A DNA stretch of 64,000 nt from Phytomonospora endophytica (GCF_014202425.1 NZ_JACHGT010000009.1:248001-312000); one strand, 5' to 3'; counted from the stretch's first letter, positions 35,518 through 46,480 are shown. Notes: generated from the sequence alone by a model not told the origin. Made by a program: numbers and translations.

Positions 35518-37647
35518 ATGGCGGTGCGGGCCCCGGTTCAGGAGGTGCGGCGGTCGCTGCTCGGTTGGACACCCGACCGCATCGACCCCCATGCCGCCTT
35601 CCGCTGTGCCCTGGGCATCGCGATTCCGCTGCTCGGGGGCATGCTCCTGGGCCATCCCGCGCTCGGCGGCGCGGCGGCGATCGGCGCGTGGTCGGCGGGT
35701 CTGACGACCTTCCACCGCGACGCGCGCCCGCGCCCGATGCTCGCCGTCCTCGCCGGAACGGTGATGGGCCTCGGCGTCCTCATCGGCGGGCACACCGCCG
35801 GGTTCCCCGTCCTGTCCATCGCGGTCACGATGGTCTGGTGCCTGGGTTTCGGGCTGATCGGGACCCTCAGCGACATCGCCGGCTCGGTGGCGGTCACCTG
35901 CGGCACCGCGATCTTCCTCGCCCACGGCCTCACCGTCGACAACTCCCCCGAGACGGCCGCGCTGGCGGCCCTGGCGGGCGGCGTGACGCAGGCCGTCATC
36001 GTCGTGCTCCTCCCCCGCCACCGCCACCGCAGTGAGCGCATGGCCCTGGCCGGGGTCTACCACTGGCTCGCCGCCGAGGCCCGCGCGACGGCCGACGAGA
36101 CGCACGGCCCGCCGTCGACGGCGCCCCTCGAACTGGCCGAGCAGGTCCTGGAGACGCACCGGGAGACGCCCGAGGTCTTCCTGACGGCCCTCACGCACGC
36201 GCGTCGGCTGCGAGCGGTGATCGCCGCGGTCGGTTCGGCGCGCAGCCGCCTCGCCGACGCCGACCCGACCGCCGCGCGGCACCTGGCCGCGGTCCTGCGG
36301 GAGGCCGCCGACGCGCTCGACATCATCGCCGACGCCCTCGCCGAGCGCGAGGTGCCGAAACCGGCGTGGCACAAGCGGCTGAGCGCGGCCGTCGAGCAGG
36401 TCCGGGAGGACAACAAGTCGACCTACCTGCCCGTGCCCGAGTACGAGTCGACGCGCCTGCTGAGCCTGGTGCGGGCGGCGGCGACGACCGCGGCTACCCC
36501 GACGGTCGACGAGGGCGACGGCGACCGCATGGACGCCTCGCGCTGGCGCCTCGTCCCCGACATCCCGCCCGTGCGGGAGATGTTCAAGGGTGCGCTGGTG
36601 ACGCTGCGGGCGAACCTGTCGTGGCGTTCGACGGCGCTGCGCCAGGCACTGCGCACGTCCATGGCGGTCGGGATCGCGATGGTCGGCGCCCTGTGGTGGC
36701 AGGGCGACCACGGCTACTGGCTGCCGCTGACGGCATGGCTGGTGCTGAAGGCCGACTTCGCCGGGACGATCGGCAAGGGCGTCGGCCGCACCATCGGCAC
36801 GACCGCCGGCGCGCTCGTCGCGGGCCTGCTGTCCTCGCTGCTGCCGGTCGACCCGATCTACATCGCACCGGTCGTGATCGTCTTCGCCTTCGTGTCCTAC
36901 CTGCTCTTCCAGGCCTCCTATGTCCTCTACAGCGCCAGTGTGGCCGCGTTCGTCGTGTTCAACATGGAGCTCGGCGGCGACTCGCCCCTGTACGCGGCAA
37001 CGCAGCGGGTCGCGGCGACGATCGTCGGCGGCGTGTTCGCGCTGCTGTTCTTCCTGGCCTGGCCGAAGTGGGAGACGCCGCTGCTGGGCGAGCGCCTGGC
37101 CGATCTGACCGAGCGCTACGCCGCCTACGCCGACCTGGTGCTGTCGCGGCACGCGAAGCCGTCGCGGCGCAAGGAGGGGAAGCTGCGCAAGACCCTCGAC
37201 GATCTGCGGCTGGCGCGGGCGGAGATGGACGCGGCGATCGTGAAGGCGGCGGCCGAGCCGGTGACGGCGCCGGGGCCGATGAGCGCCGACGCGCGGCGGA
37301 TCTCCTATGACCTCGGGTGGGCGGCGCGGCCGATGATGGTCCTTGAGGCGCACCTGCCGGACGTGGACTCGCCGGAGCTGCCGCCGGTGGACGAATTTCG
37401 GGGCGCGGTGGCGGCCGTGTACGCCGAGATCGCTTCACGTTTGCGCGGGTCGGAGCCGGATCCGGAGCCCGTGGCGGCCCTGCGGGCGGCCTATGAGCAC
37501 CTCGTCGCCGACACCGCCGAGGGTGTGACCCCGGTCACGATTACACAACCTACGGCCCGCCGTAGGGCTCTTTACAAGTGGGAAGGGGACGTACTCGTGG
37601 GCGCGCTCGAATCCGCCTGCGAACACGTCGAGAAGTCCACAGACTAG
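35518..37647 (+). CDS. FUSC-family inner membrane protein
   Basis: The 709-residue protein has two membrane blocks, about residues 25-150 and 370-500, each of several helices, separated and followed by long soluble helices. The second block reads SMAVGIAMVGALWWQGDHGY and WLVLKADFAGTIGKGVGRTI, the latter close to the conserved motif of the FUSC/YccS family (aromatic-acid efflux or fusaric-acid-resistance-like). The ATG at 35518 is the first before the conserved membrane part. Substrate is unknown. A GT2 gene follows 36 bases later on the same strand and may be cotranscribed. Confidence 0.88.
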   Translation: MAVRAPVQEVRRSLLGWTPDRIDPHAAFRCALGIAIPLLGGMLLGHPALGGAAAIGAWSAGLTTFHRDARPRPMLAVLAGTVMGLGVLIGGHTAGFPVLSIAVTMVWCLGFGLIGTLSDIAGSVAVTCGTAIFLAHGLTVDNSPETAALAALAGGVTQAVIVVLLPRHRHRSERMALAGVYHWLAAEARATADETHGPPSTAPLELAEQVLETHRETPEVFLTALTHARRLRAVIAAVGSARSRLADADPTAARHLAAVLREAADALDIIADALAEREVPKPAWHKRLSAAVEQVREDNKSTYLPVPEYESTRLLSLVRAAATTAATPTVDEGDGDRMDASRWRLVPDIPPVREMFKGALVTLRANLSWRSTALRQALRTSMAVGIAMVGALWWQGDHGYWLPLTAWLVLKADFAGTIGKGVGRTIGTTAGALVAGLLSSLLPVDPIYIAPVVIVFAFVSYLLFQASYVLYSASVAAFVVFNMELGGDSPLYAATQRVAATIVGGVFALLFFLAWPKWETPLLGERLADLTERYAAYADLVLSRHAKPSRRKEGKLRKTLDDLRLARAEMDAAIVKAAAEPVTAPGPMSADARRISYDLGWAARPMMVLEAHLPDVDSPELPPVDEFRGAVAAVYAEIASRLRGSEPDPEPVAALRAAYEHLVADTAEGVTPVTITQPTARRRALYKWEGDVLVGALESACEHVEKSTD

Positions 37648-37683
37648 AGCCATGAACTTCTAACGCACAGTCAACGGGGATTA

Positions 37684-38850
37684 ATGTCTGCGCCATTGGT
37701 GAGCATCGTCGTGCCCGCGTACAACGCGATGCCCTATCTGACCCGCTCGATCGAGTCCGCCCTCGGACAGACGATCGGGCATGACGACATGGAGATCATC
37801 GTCGTCGACGACGGGTCCACCGACGACAGCGGTGACGAGGCCGACCGCTTCGCCGCCGCGCATCCGAAGGTCGTCCGTGCGGTGCACCAGCCCAACAGCG
37901 GCGGCCCGGGCGCCCCGCGCAACACCGCCCTGGACATCGCCACCGGGAAGTACGTGTTCTTCCTCGACGCCGACGACTACCTCGGTCCGGAGGCGATCGA
38001 GCGGATGGTCGCGATGGCCGAGGAGAACGGCTCCGACGTCGTGCTGGGCAAGATGGTCGGCGTCGCCGGCCGCCGCGTCCCCAAGGTCATGTTCAAGAAG
38101 ACGCGCCGGAAGGTCTCCCTGTACGGCTCGGAGGTCTACTGGACCCTCTCGCCGCTCAAACTGTTCCGCCGCGAGCTCGTGGAGAACCTGGGCCTGCGCT
38201 TCCCCGTGGGCGCGGCCTTCGGCGAGGATCAGCCCTTCGTCGCCAAGGCCTACATCAACGCCCGTGTCATCTCCGTGGTCGCCGACTACGACTGCTACTA
38301 CGCCACCCGCAGGCCCGACGCGAACGGCGTGACGCTCAAGACCGCCCGCGAGTCGGGCGTGGCGAGCCGCCTTGAGTCGCTGCTGCGGATGTTCACGCTG
38401 CTCAAGGCCGAACTCCCGGCCGGGAACCACCGCGACCTGCTGATGCGGCGGCACATGGAGAAGGGCCTCCAGGGCCTGCTGTGGCACATGACCAAGGAGC
38501 CCGACCCGCAGGCGCGCCGGCAGGCCTTCGACGCCGTGGCGCCGACGGTCGTCGCCTGGTCGAAGTCACGGGTCGCGCTGGGCATGCCCGCCGACCTGCG
38601 CCGCCAGTTCGCGCTCATCGAGGCCGGGCAGCTCGACGCCGTGCTCAGCCACGTCACCGCCCGCGTCCGCAAGCTCGACACCTGGGGCACCCTCGGCTTC
38701 GACCCGTCGACGCTGCGCGAGCCCTCGCTGGGCCTGCGCGTACGGCTGCGCACGCTCGGCCCCCGCGTGACGCTGCGGACCTCCCTGCGCGAGCTGCGCA
38801 AGAACCCCCGCAAGGTCGTCCGCCGCGTCGGCCGGGCGATCGGCCGCTAG
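37684..38850 (+). CDS. family 2 glycosyltransferase
   Basis: The 388-residue protein has the GT-A fold start VSIVVPAYNAMPYLTRSIES, the nucleotide-binding IIVVDDGSTDDSGD, GGPGAPRNTALDIA, and the DxD-type metal motif FFLDADDYLGP. Later GEDQPFVAKAYINAR gives the catalytic-base region. The C-terminal third is basic and helical, possibly membrane-associated. Such enzymes transfer sugars to wall teichoic-acid-like polymers or glycolipids; the acceptor is unknown. GGGGATTA precedes the ATG. Its stop codon shares a CTAG with that of the convergent membrane-protein gene. Confidence 0.92.
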   Translation: MSAPLVSIVVPAYNAMPYLTRSIESALGQTIGHDDMEIIVVDDGSTDDSGDEADRFAAAHPKVVRAVHQPNSGGPGAPRNTALDIATGKYVFFLDADDYLGPEAIERMVAMAEENGSDVVLGKMVGVAGRRVPKVMFKKTRRKVSLYGSEVYWTLSPLKLFRRELVENLGLRFPVGAAFGEDQPFVAKAYINARVISVVADYDCYYATRRPDANGVTLKTARESGVASRLESLLRMFTLLKAELPAGNHRDLLMRRHMEKGLQGLLWHMTKEPDPQARRQAFDAVAPTVVAWSKSRVALGMPADLRRQFALIEAGQLDAVLSHVTARVRKLDTWGTLGFDPSTLREPSLGLRVRLRTLGPRVTLRTSLRELRKNPRKVVRRVGRAIGR

Positions 38851-40913
38851 CCGGTCCCGACGGTCTTGCGGAACGCCAGCCGGCACGCCTGCACGAACAC
38901 CAGCGCGGCCCCGCACAACGCGAAGACCAGCATCGGCAGCGCCGACCAGTCGCGCTCCCGGTCGGCACGGACCACGCTCGGCCCCGGAGTCCCGAACAGC
39001 CGCTCGTACCAGGACGCCGAGGCGTCGACGTCGACATAGGCGGCCGTCACGTAATGGCCGAGGTCCGCCGGGCCGAACTCACCGCCGGTGACCCACACCG
39101 CCGACCCGTCCGGCCGCGACACCTCGCACTCCGGCAGACTGCCGAAACCGTGCGGGCCCATCGGGGCACCGTCGCGGCAGGCCGTGACCAGCACCCGCTC
39201 CTCGCCGTCGGCGTTCTCGAACGGCCGCCCACCCGCCTGCGAGGCGGCGGTGAGGCCCACCAGCACCACGAACGCCGCCGTGCACGTCAGCGCCAGCGCC
39301 CGCACACCGCGGCCCGCGACCGTCGCCGGCATCGCCGGAACCGCGGGCGGGACCCGGCGGCTCGACGGCGCCGGCAGCTTCGGCAGCCGCTCCCCCGCCG
39401 CGAGCGGCGCGATCGACAGGATCTGCGTCGCGCACACCCGCCCCGCCCGGTACGGCGAGGCCCGCAGGGCCGCGACGAGGCGGTGGAGGTCGACGATCGG
39501 CCGCCACGTGTCGGTCTTGCCCTGCGTGAGCAGCACCGGATACCTACGCCACCACCCGTCGACGGGGATGTACAGCACGGCGTTGCCGTAGACGGTCTTG
39601 ACCTGGACGCGCGGACTGTGCAGGTCACCGCGATGGACCCCGCGCGGGCCGTCGCAGATCAGCCGGTTCCCGTCGAGCCACAGGCTCGTCCGGTTCACCG
39701 CCTGGAAATGGCGCACGACGTTGCCGTGCACCCAGTAGAAGGCCCCCGGAAGACCGAAGGCGAGGACGCTGACCGCCGCCCAGAACCATGACGGCACCGC
39801 GCTCGCCTGCGCCGCCCGCAGCATCGCCAGGCCCGCCAGGACCGGACCGGCCAGCGCGAACAGACCCGCGACGGGAGCCGCGACGGCGGCGGCGACCCGC
39901 CGGGGCGCGCGCCCGAACTCGCGCGGCGGGTACTCGCCGAACCGCAGACTGCGCGGCCCGGCCTCCGGCGGACGCGGCGGCGTCGGGTTGTGGTTGTCGG
40001 CCGACCGCGTGATCAGCGGCTGGTCCCGGCCCCCCAGACGCGGAAGGGTGTAGGCCCGCGCGCCCCTGCGGAAAGGCTTGACCAGGAGCCGGTAACCACC
40101 AACGCCGAGCATGCAGACCGCGGCGAACATGAGAGCGTCGACGACGTTGGCGGACATCGCCGAACTCGGCGTGCCATGCGCGATCAGCTCGTTCTGGTAC
40201 CGGTAGCCGCTCAGCGCCAGGTCGAGCAGGCCCGCGCCCGCCGCCAGGAACGTCAGCGCCCACAGCGCCGCCCACACGCGATCCCAGGGACCGCGCGGCG
40301 CGAGGTAGGGAATGCAGTCGTCGAGGGCCTGCGCGTCGCCGGGACGCGGGTCGGCCCGCGAGACCAGCGCCCGGATCTCCCGCGCCGCGCCCTTGCCCTC
40401 CGGCTCCGGCGAGGCCGACAGCGCGTCGGCAAGCGCCGTGAGGTCCTCGGCGCAGCGCACCTGCCCCACCCGAGGATCGTTCAACGGCACCACGGCCCGG
40501 CGGCGACCACCCTCGGCGCGGATACGCAACAGCCAGCGCGCCCCCGCGCGGGTGTTCTTCCGCAACACCGTGACCTCGGGACTGTGCAGGTCCACGGCCG
40601 TCGGGTGGCGCTCGCCGTCGGTGGCGGCGACGAGGAGCGAGCCGTCGACGGCCAGCTCGACGTCGAGCTTCATGCGCGCGGCACCGGTGAACAGATAGAA
40701 CGCCGCCGCGCCCAGCGCGCACGCGCCGAGCCCGAGGATGACCACCGGCCCGCCCCAGGGCGGATCCTCGTGGACGACCCGGTCGAGCGCGTAGACGGTC
40801 GGCGCCACGAGGAAGGCCAGATAGGCGATGAGATAGAAGGTGCGGTGTCGGCTGACGCGGCGGTGCGCGCGCCGTCGTGCGAGACCCGATGGGAAGCGCC
40901 GGAGATGCCGCAC
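38847..40913 (-). CDS. large multi-pass membrane protein of unknown function
   Basis: I do not recognise this protein. With the GTG at 40913 it has about 688 residues; a GTG at 40982 would add 23. The sequence shows two related halves: each has a pair of membrane helices followed by a soluble PH-like part (ELAVDGSLLVAATDGERHPT and SLWLDGNRLICDGPRGVHRG), and the phrase DLHSPxV occurs in both (DLHSPEVTVL, DLHSPRVQV). A last exported part contains two Cys and a terminal helix. The repeated architecture suggests internal duplication. It ends against the GT2 gene with a shared CTAG. Confidence 0.75.
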   Translation of the reverse strand: MRHLRRFPSGLARRRAHRRVSRHRTFYLIAYLAFLVAPTVYALDRVVHEDPPWGGPVVILGLGACALGAAAFYLFTGAARMKLDVELAVDGSLLVAATDGERHPTAVDLHSPEVTVLRKNTRAGARWLLRIRAEGGRRRAVVPLNDPRVGQVRCAEDLTALADALSASPEPEGKGAAREIRALVSRADPRPGDAQALDDCIPYLAPRGPWDRVWAALWALTFLAAGAGLLDLALSGYRYQNELIAHGTPSSAMSANVVDALMFAAVCMLGVGGYRLLVKPFRRGARAYTLPRLGGRDQPLITRSADNHNPTPPRPPEAGPRSLRFGEYPPREFGRAPRRVAAAVAAPVAGLFALAGPVLAGLAMLRAAQASAVPSWFWAAVSVLAFGLPGAFYWVHGNVVRHFQAVNRTSLWLDGNRLICDGPRGVHRGDLHSPRVQVKTVYGNAVLYIPVDGWWRRYPVLLTQGKTDTWRPIVDLHRLVAALRASPYRAGRVCATQILSIAPLAAGERLPKLPAPSSRRVPPAVPAMPATVAGRGVRALALTCTAAFVVLVGLTAASQAGGRPFENADGEERVLVTACRDGAPMGPHGFGSLPECEVSRPDGSAVWVTGGEFGPADLGHYVTAAYVDVDASASWYERLFGTPGPSVVRADRERDWSALPMLVFALCGAALVFVQACRLAFRKTVGTG

Positions 40914-41043
40914 CCCCGGCGGACTCTCCTCAATGGACAGTCTTTGCGCGCGATCCCGTTTGGCCGAAGTCGATGGGGGCACGAGGCGAAAGCATGCCAG
41001 GGGTCATGATCGTCGTCAATCCCCTGTGGAGGCATATTCAGTG

Positions 41044-41076
41044 AAAAGGCCGGAACCTCGAAGGTTCCGGCCTTTT
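41044..41076 (-). terminator. terminator of guaB3-guaB
   Basis: A perfect 15-bp stem (AAAAGGCCGGAACCT) with a CGA loop lies 17 bases past the guaB3 stop. The A-run on one side and T-run on the other make it work on both strands. Confidence 0.9.
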
Positions 41077-41092
41077 CGGTGCTTTCGCGTTC

Positions 41093-42217
41093 CTATAAGG
41101 ACACCGTGAGTTCGACTTTCTGGAACTCCTTGACATCGGAGTAACCGCACTTGGCCATCGCCCGGCGCAGGCCCCCGAAGAGGTTCATCGTCCCCGACGG
41201 ATCCACCGACGGACCGTGCAGCAACTGCTCCATGTCGCCGTGGCGGTCCGGGTCCGGTGAGGCGTAACGACCGCGCGGGAGCTTCGGGTGGCTGGCCACC
41301 GAGTGCCACCACGCGCCACCGGCCGGAGCCTCCTCGCAGTGCGTCAACGGCAGGCCGAGCATGACCGAGTCGGCACCGCAGGCGATCGCCTTGGAGATGT
41401 CGGCGGAGGTCTCGATGTCGCCGTCGGCGATCAGGTGCACGTAACGGCCACCGGTCTCGTCGAGGTAGTCGCGGCGGGCCGCGGCGGCGTCGGCGACGGC
41501 CGAGGCCATCGGCACCTTGATGCCCAGCTGGTCGGAGGTCGTCGACCACACGTCCTGCCCGACACCGACGATGACACCGGCGGCTCCGGTGCGCATCAGG
41601 TGCAGCGCGGTCTGGTAGTTCGTGCAGCCGCCGACGATGACCGGCAGGTCGAGGTCGGCGATGAACTCCTTGAGGTTCAGCGGCTCGTCGTGGGCCGAGA
41701 CGTGCTCGGCCGACACGATCGTGCCCTGGATGATCAGGATGTCGATGCCCGCGTCGAGGATCACCGGCGCCAGCGCCAGGGTGTGCTGCGGCGACACCCG
41801 CACCGCGACCGTCACCTCCGCCTCACGCAGCTGCTTGACGCGCTCGGCGATCAGTTCGGGCTTGATGGGCTCGGCGTAGATCTCCTGCAGACGGCGGGTG
41901 GCCGCCACCGAGTCGTCCTCCAGCGAGGCGAGCTCGGCCAGCAGTGGCTCCGGGTCGTCGTAACGGCACCACAGGCCCTCGGCGTTGAGCGTGCCGAGGC
42001 CGCCGAGCTGACCCAGCTTGATCGCCGTGGCCGGGCTCATCGTCGCGTCGGACGGGTGCGCCACGCACGGAATACCGAAGCGGTACGCGTCGAGCTGCCA
42101 GGCCGTGGACACGTCGTCGACGTCCCGAGTACGGCGGCTGGGCACGATCGACACGTCGTAGAAGTGGTAGCCGCGGCGCGCGACCTTGCCCACTCCGATC
42201 TCCACGACATCTGGCAC
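41093..42217 (-). CDS. guaB3: GuaB3-family IMP dehydrogenase-related protein
   Basis: The 374-residue TIM-barrel protein opens with VEIGVGKVARRGYHFYDVSI and contains PVIVGGCTNYQTALHLMRTG and a barrel end ADGDIETSADISKAIACGAD. It lacks CBS domains. GuaB3 is an actinobacterial paralogue of IMP dehydrogenase that follows guaB; its activity differs between species. The canonical loop Cys motif of GuaB is not present in the same form. It is 15 bases behind guaB in one operon. Confidence 0.93.
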   Translation of the reverse strand: MPDVVEIGVGKVARRGYHFYDVSIVPSRRTRDVDDVSTAWQLDAYRFGIPCVAHPSDATMSPATAIKLGQLGGLGTLNAEGLWCRYDDPEPLLAELASLEDDSVAATRRLQEIYAEPIKPELIAERVKQLREAEVTVAVRVSPQHTLALAPVILDAGIDILIIQGTIVSAEHVSAHDEPLNLKEFIADLDLPVIVGGCTNYQTALHLMRTGAAGVIVGVGQDVWSTTSDQLGIKVPMASAVADAAAARRDYLDETGGRYVHLIADGDIETSADISKAIACGADSVMLGLPLTHCEEAPAGGAWWHSVASHPKLPRGRYASPDPDRHGDMEQLLHGPSVDPSGTMNLFGGLRRAMAKCGYSDVKEFQKVELTVSL

Positions 42218-42232
42218 TTCGACTGTCCTTCC

Positions 42233-43807
<1,575 letters not shown>

Positions 43808-43869
43808 CTACGGTCGACGCAAATCGCACGAGCACACACTCTGTCCCGCCCCCGGGATACGGTGGACGG

Positions 43870-44247
43870 GTGCAGGATGAGCCACGCGATCCGTTCTCCG
43901 AGGACGAGCCGGACCACGAACTCGGCGACGACGAGCTGTCGGCCGAGCCGCTCAGCGAGACCGAGCGCGCCGAGATCATCGAGGACCTGACCAGCCTGGA
44001 GGTGTACCAGTCCCTGCTGGAGCCGACAGGCGTGCGGGGCCTGGTGATCGAATGCCCGGACTGCCGGGAGCCGCACTACTTCGAGTGGGGGCTGCTGCGG
44101 TCGAATTTGCGGCACCTGCTGGAGTCGAACCGGCCGCGGTTGCACGAGCCCGCGTACGACCCGGACCCGAGCCAGTACGTGTCGTGGGACTACGCGCGGG
44201 GGTACACCGACGGGGTGCAGGACGCGCACAGCAGTTTGGACGAGTAG
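43870..44247 (+). CDS. DUF5319 family protein
   Basis: The 125-residue acidic protein starts with GTG. It has an acidic N-terminus, a possible metal or disulfide pair in VIECPDCREPHYFEWG, and the conserved end YARGYTDGVQDA. This fits the DUF5319 family found beside guaB in actinobacteria. Its role is unknown. It points away from guaB and towards repeat island B. Confidence 0.85.
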   Translation: MQDEPRDPFSEDEPDHELGDDELSAEPLSETERAEIIEDLTSLEVYQSLLEPTGVRGLVIECPDCREPHYFEWGLLRSNLRHLLESNRPRLHEPAYDPDPSQYVSWDYARGYTDGVQDAHSSLDE

Positions 44248-44249
44248 GG

Positions 44250-44640
44250 CGGGACTCGGGTTCGTGCGGGGTTCGGGCGGGCGGCGGGCTCGGGTTTGGT
44301 GCGGGACTCGGGTTCGTGCGGGGTTCGTGCGGGGTTCGTGCGGGGTTCGTGCGATACACGCGGCTCGGACCGCCGACGGGCTCAGCCTGGTGGTTCCGCT
44401 CTCGCCGGACAGCCTTCGAGGGACGCGGCCGGAACGCCCGGGCGGCGGCGACCGCGGTCACATGCCGACGAGGGCGTGACGCGGTTCGCGTTTTCGGGGC
44501 GGCCGGGCAGAACTCGGGTGGACCTGGGCCGGGGGCTCGGGTGGAGTTTCGGGCGTGCCGGGTGGCGACTGGCGGGGTTTCGGGCGTGCCCGGCTGGCGA
44601 CTGGCGGGGTTTCGGGCGCGAGCGGGGCTTGGCGAAGTTT
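44250..44640. repeat. simple and tandem repeats (element B left flank)
   Basis: The stretch 44260-44350 repeats GGGGTTCGTGC about four times. At 44535-44640 a unit containing GGCGACTGGCGGGGTTTCGG is repeated. A roughly 170-bp unique segment lies between. No gene with a ribosome binding site is visible on either strand. Confidence 0.8.
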
Positions 44641-44740
44641 CGGGCACGGAGCAGCGGCACGCGGCCGATTGAAACGCGTGCTCCGCCCATGCCCCCAAAG
44701 GGGCCCCAAAAATCACACTACGGGCAGGGTGTGACATTTC
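44641..44740. repeat. dispersed core element, copy B
   Basis: Over 70 positions (44671-44740) this copy differs from copy C (52833-52902) at only 7 bases. Shared parts include GCTCCGCCCATGC, CCCAAAGGGGCCCCAAAAAT and GACATTTC. It sits between the convergent DUF5319 and LuxR-type genes. Read leftwards, it begins ATG-TCA-CAC and stays open through the core, as does copy C. Confidence 0.88.
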
Positions 44741-44799
44741 GACGTGGCGATTCCTTCGCCCGGACGCCGGGACGCCGGGACGCGAGCATCCAGCGCCAT

Positions 44800-44904
44800 G
44801 CCCGCCAACGCCAACGCCAACGCCAACGCCAACGCAGCCTGCCGGCCAGCCGGGCGGGCGGCAGGCGAGCCAGCGAGCCAGCGAGCCAGCGAGACACGCG
44901 CACG
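44800..44904. repeat. CCAACG and GCCAGCGA microsatellites
   Basis: CCAACG is repeated about six times at 44807-44836, then GCCAGCGA three times near 44874-44900. These lead into the 88-bp tandem array. Confidence 0.85.
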
Positions 44905-45270
44905 CGAGCGCGAGCGCCGAACCAGCGCACTCACCCAACCACCAGCCCGCGCGCGAGCGCCAACCCAGCACACTCGCGCAACCACAGGCCCGCGCACACG
45001 AGCGCCGAACCAGCGCACTCACCCAACCACCAGCCCGCGCGCGAGCGCCAACCCAGCACACTCGCGCAACCACAGGCCCGCGCACACGAGCGCCGAACCA
45101 GCGCACTCACCCAACCACCAGCCCGCGCGCGAGCGCCAACCCAGCACACTCGCGCAACCACAGGCCCGCACAAACAAGCACCGACCAGCGCACTCACCCA
45201 ACCACCAGCCCGCACAGGCGAGCACCCAAGCGGTCGCCCGCCGAACCTCCGCAAGCCCGCCCGCGGCATG
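44905..45270. repeat. 88-bp tandem direct repeat, about 3.5-4 copies
   Basis: The marker GCCGAACCAGCGCACTCACC recurs at 44916, 45004 and 45092, exactly 88 bp apart, with a diverged copy near 45180. The first three are almost identical. 88 is not a multiple of three, so no repeat protein is encoded in a steady frame. There are no unique spacers. Confidence 0.92.
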
Positions 45271-45715
45271 CCCACCGCGGGCGGACTCGCGATCACCGCA
45301 CCGGCCGCCCGCGAGGCTCCCTCCCCAGAGACCCGTGGAGCGGCGTCACCACCACTTCCGGCCGCCCGTCGTGCCGACGACCGTCGTACCGTCCCGGCCG
45401 CGGCACCACGCCTGCGACCCGGGCTTGCCACCCGCCGACTCCGCCACCACGCGGAACCGGTCGTGCCACCACCTGCCGGACTCGAACCCGGACCCGAACC
45501 GGGCCCGAAACCCGAACCCGAACCCGAACCAAACCGAACCGGCACCCCGTCGGCCCTCGCGAGCACCGACCCCCTTCCTCAAGGAGGGCGGTACCGGTGA
45601 GTCCGTCGTGGACTTCGCACCACACCCAGATCGAGATGCCGATGCGCTGGAGGCCCGATTTCCCGTCGCGGCCACCATCCGCGACGCCGTCGAACCCGCC
45701 GTCGAACCCGGAGCC
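45271..45715. other. low-complexity intergenic stretch before the LuxR-type gene
   Basis: It contains further CCCGAA repeats at 45485-45540 and a CCGTCGAACCCG pair near 45690-45710. Open frames here read the repeats (VRVRVRV). I see no gene or clear terminator. Confidence 0.55.
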
Positions 45716-46366
45716 CTAACTCACCAGCCCCGAGCGGAACGCCTCGGCCACCGCGTGCGCCCGGTCGCGTGCCCCGAGCTTGCGGAACAGTCTCCGCGCG
45801 TGCGTCTTCACGGTGTCCTCGGACACGAACAGGTCGCGACCGATCTCGCCGTTGCTCTTCCCTTCGCTCATGCCGCGCAGCACCTGCATCTCGCGTTCGG
45901 TGAGCGCGCTCCCGCGTCGGGGCCCCGGCGACGTCAGCGCCTGCGTGGGCGTGCCCGCGCCCATCGCCGGCTGCCTCGGCACGAGCCCGTTGACGCGGGG
46001 GCAGACCATCATGATCGCCTGGGTGAGGGCGACGACCAGATCCTCTTCCTCCTTGCCCGCGCGGATCACACCGCGCGCGCCCGCCGCGACGGCGAGGGCG
46101 GCGATGCGCGGGTCGGCGTTGCCGACCAGCACGACTCCGGTGCCCGGCGCGAGCGCGAGCACCTGTCGGGTGAAGGAGACCGGGTCGGGGCGGGTGAGCG
46201 CCACGTCGGCGAGGACCACGTCGGCCCGTCGCTCCCTCAATCTCATGTGGACATCAGCGGATGACAACGCGGTACGGACCGCCTGTGCCACTCCGGTGCG
46301 GCCGGCGCAGGCGCTGATCTTCTGCGCCGCCGCCGGAGTTCTTACACAAACCAGGACCGATCTCAT
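45716..46366 (-). CDS. BldM-like LuxR-family regulator with degenerate receiver
   Basis: The 216-residue protein starts at the ATG at 46366 behind GAGAGGTGGG. Residues 1-120 are receiver-like: Asp54 (VVLADVALT) is kept, but the acidic pair normally after the first strand is replaced by CVRTP, so normal phosphorylation is doubtful. The C-terminal helix-turn-helix (LTEREMQVLRGMSEGKSNGE, then SEDTVKTHARRLFRKLGARD) closely resembles that of BldM. In streptomycetes bldM lies near guaB and groES-groEL, as here. Orthology to BldM is an inference. Confidence 0.8.
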   Translation of the reverse strand: MRSVLVCVRTPAAAQKISACAGRTGVAQAVRTALSSADVHMRLRERRADVVLADVALTRPDPVSFTRQVLALAPGTGVVLVGNADPRIAALAVAAGARGVIRAGKEEEDLVVALTQAIMMVCPRVNGLVPRQPAMGAGTPTQALTSPGPRRGSALTEREMQVLRGMSEGKSNGEIGRDLFVSEDTVKTHARRLFRKLGARDRAHAVAEAFRSGLVS

Positions 46367-46480
46367 CTGTCCCACCTCTCTCGTCTTGCTCGTGAGACAG
46401 GCCACCGGTCGGTTGATGACACGGTTTTGCAGCTGCATTTTGCCGAGGTTGGCGGTAGTTTGTATGCTTTTGCCCGGGGA

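Noticed and set aside
41093..42217. Second copy of IMP dehydrogenase
   Set aside because: It lacks CBS domains and opens with the GuaB3 pattern, so it is the known GuaB3 paralogue rather than a duplicate guaB.
44905..45270. Possible CRISPR array
   Set aside because: The 88-bp units are contiguous and nearly the same along their whole length; there are no unique spacers and no cas genes.
45461..45500. tRNA-like T-arm on the minus strand (GGGTTCGAGTCC)
   Set aside because: It is part of a GGTTCGG repeat run. No acceptor stem, D-arm or anticodon arm can be folded around it.
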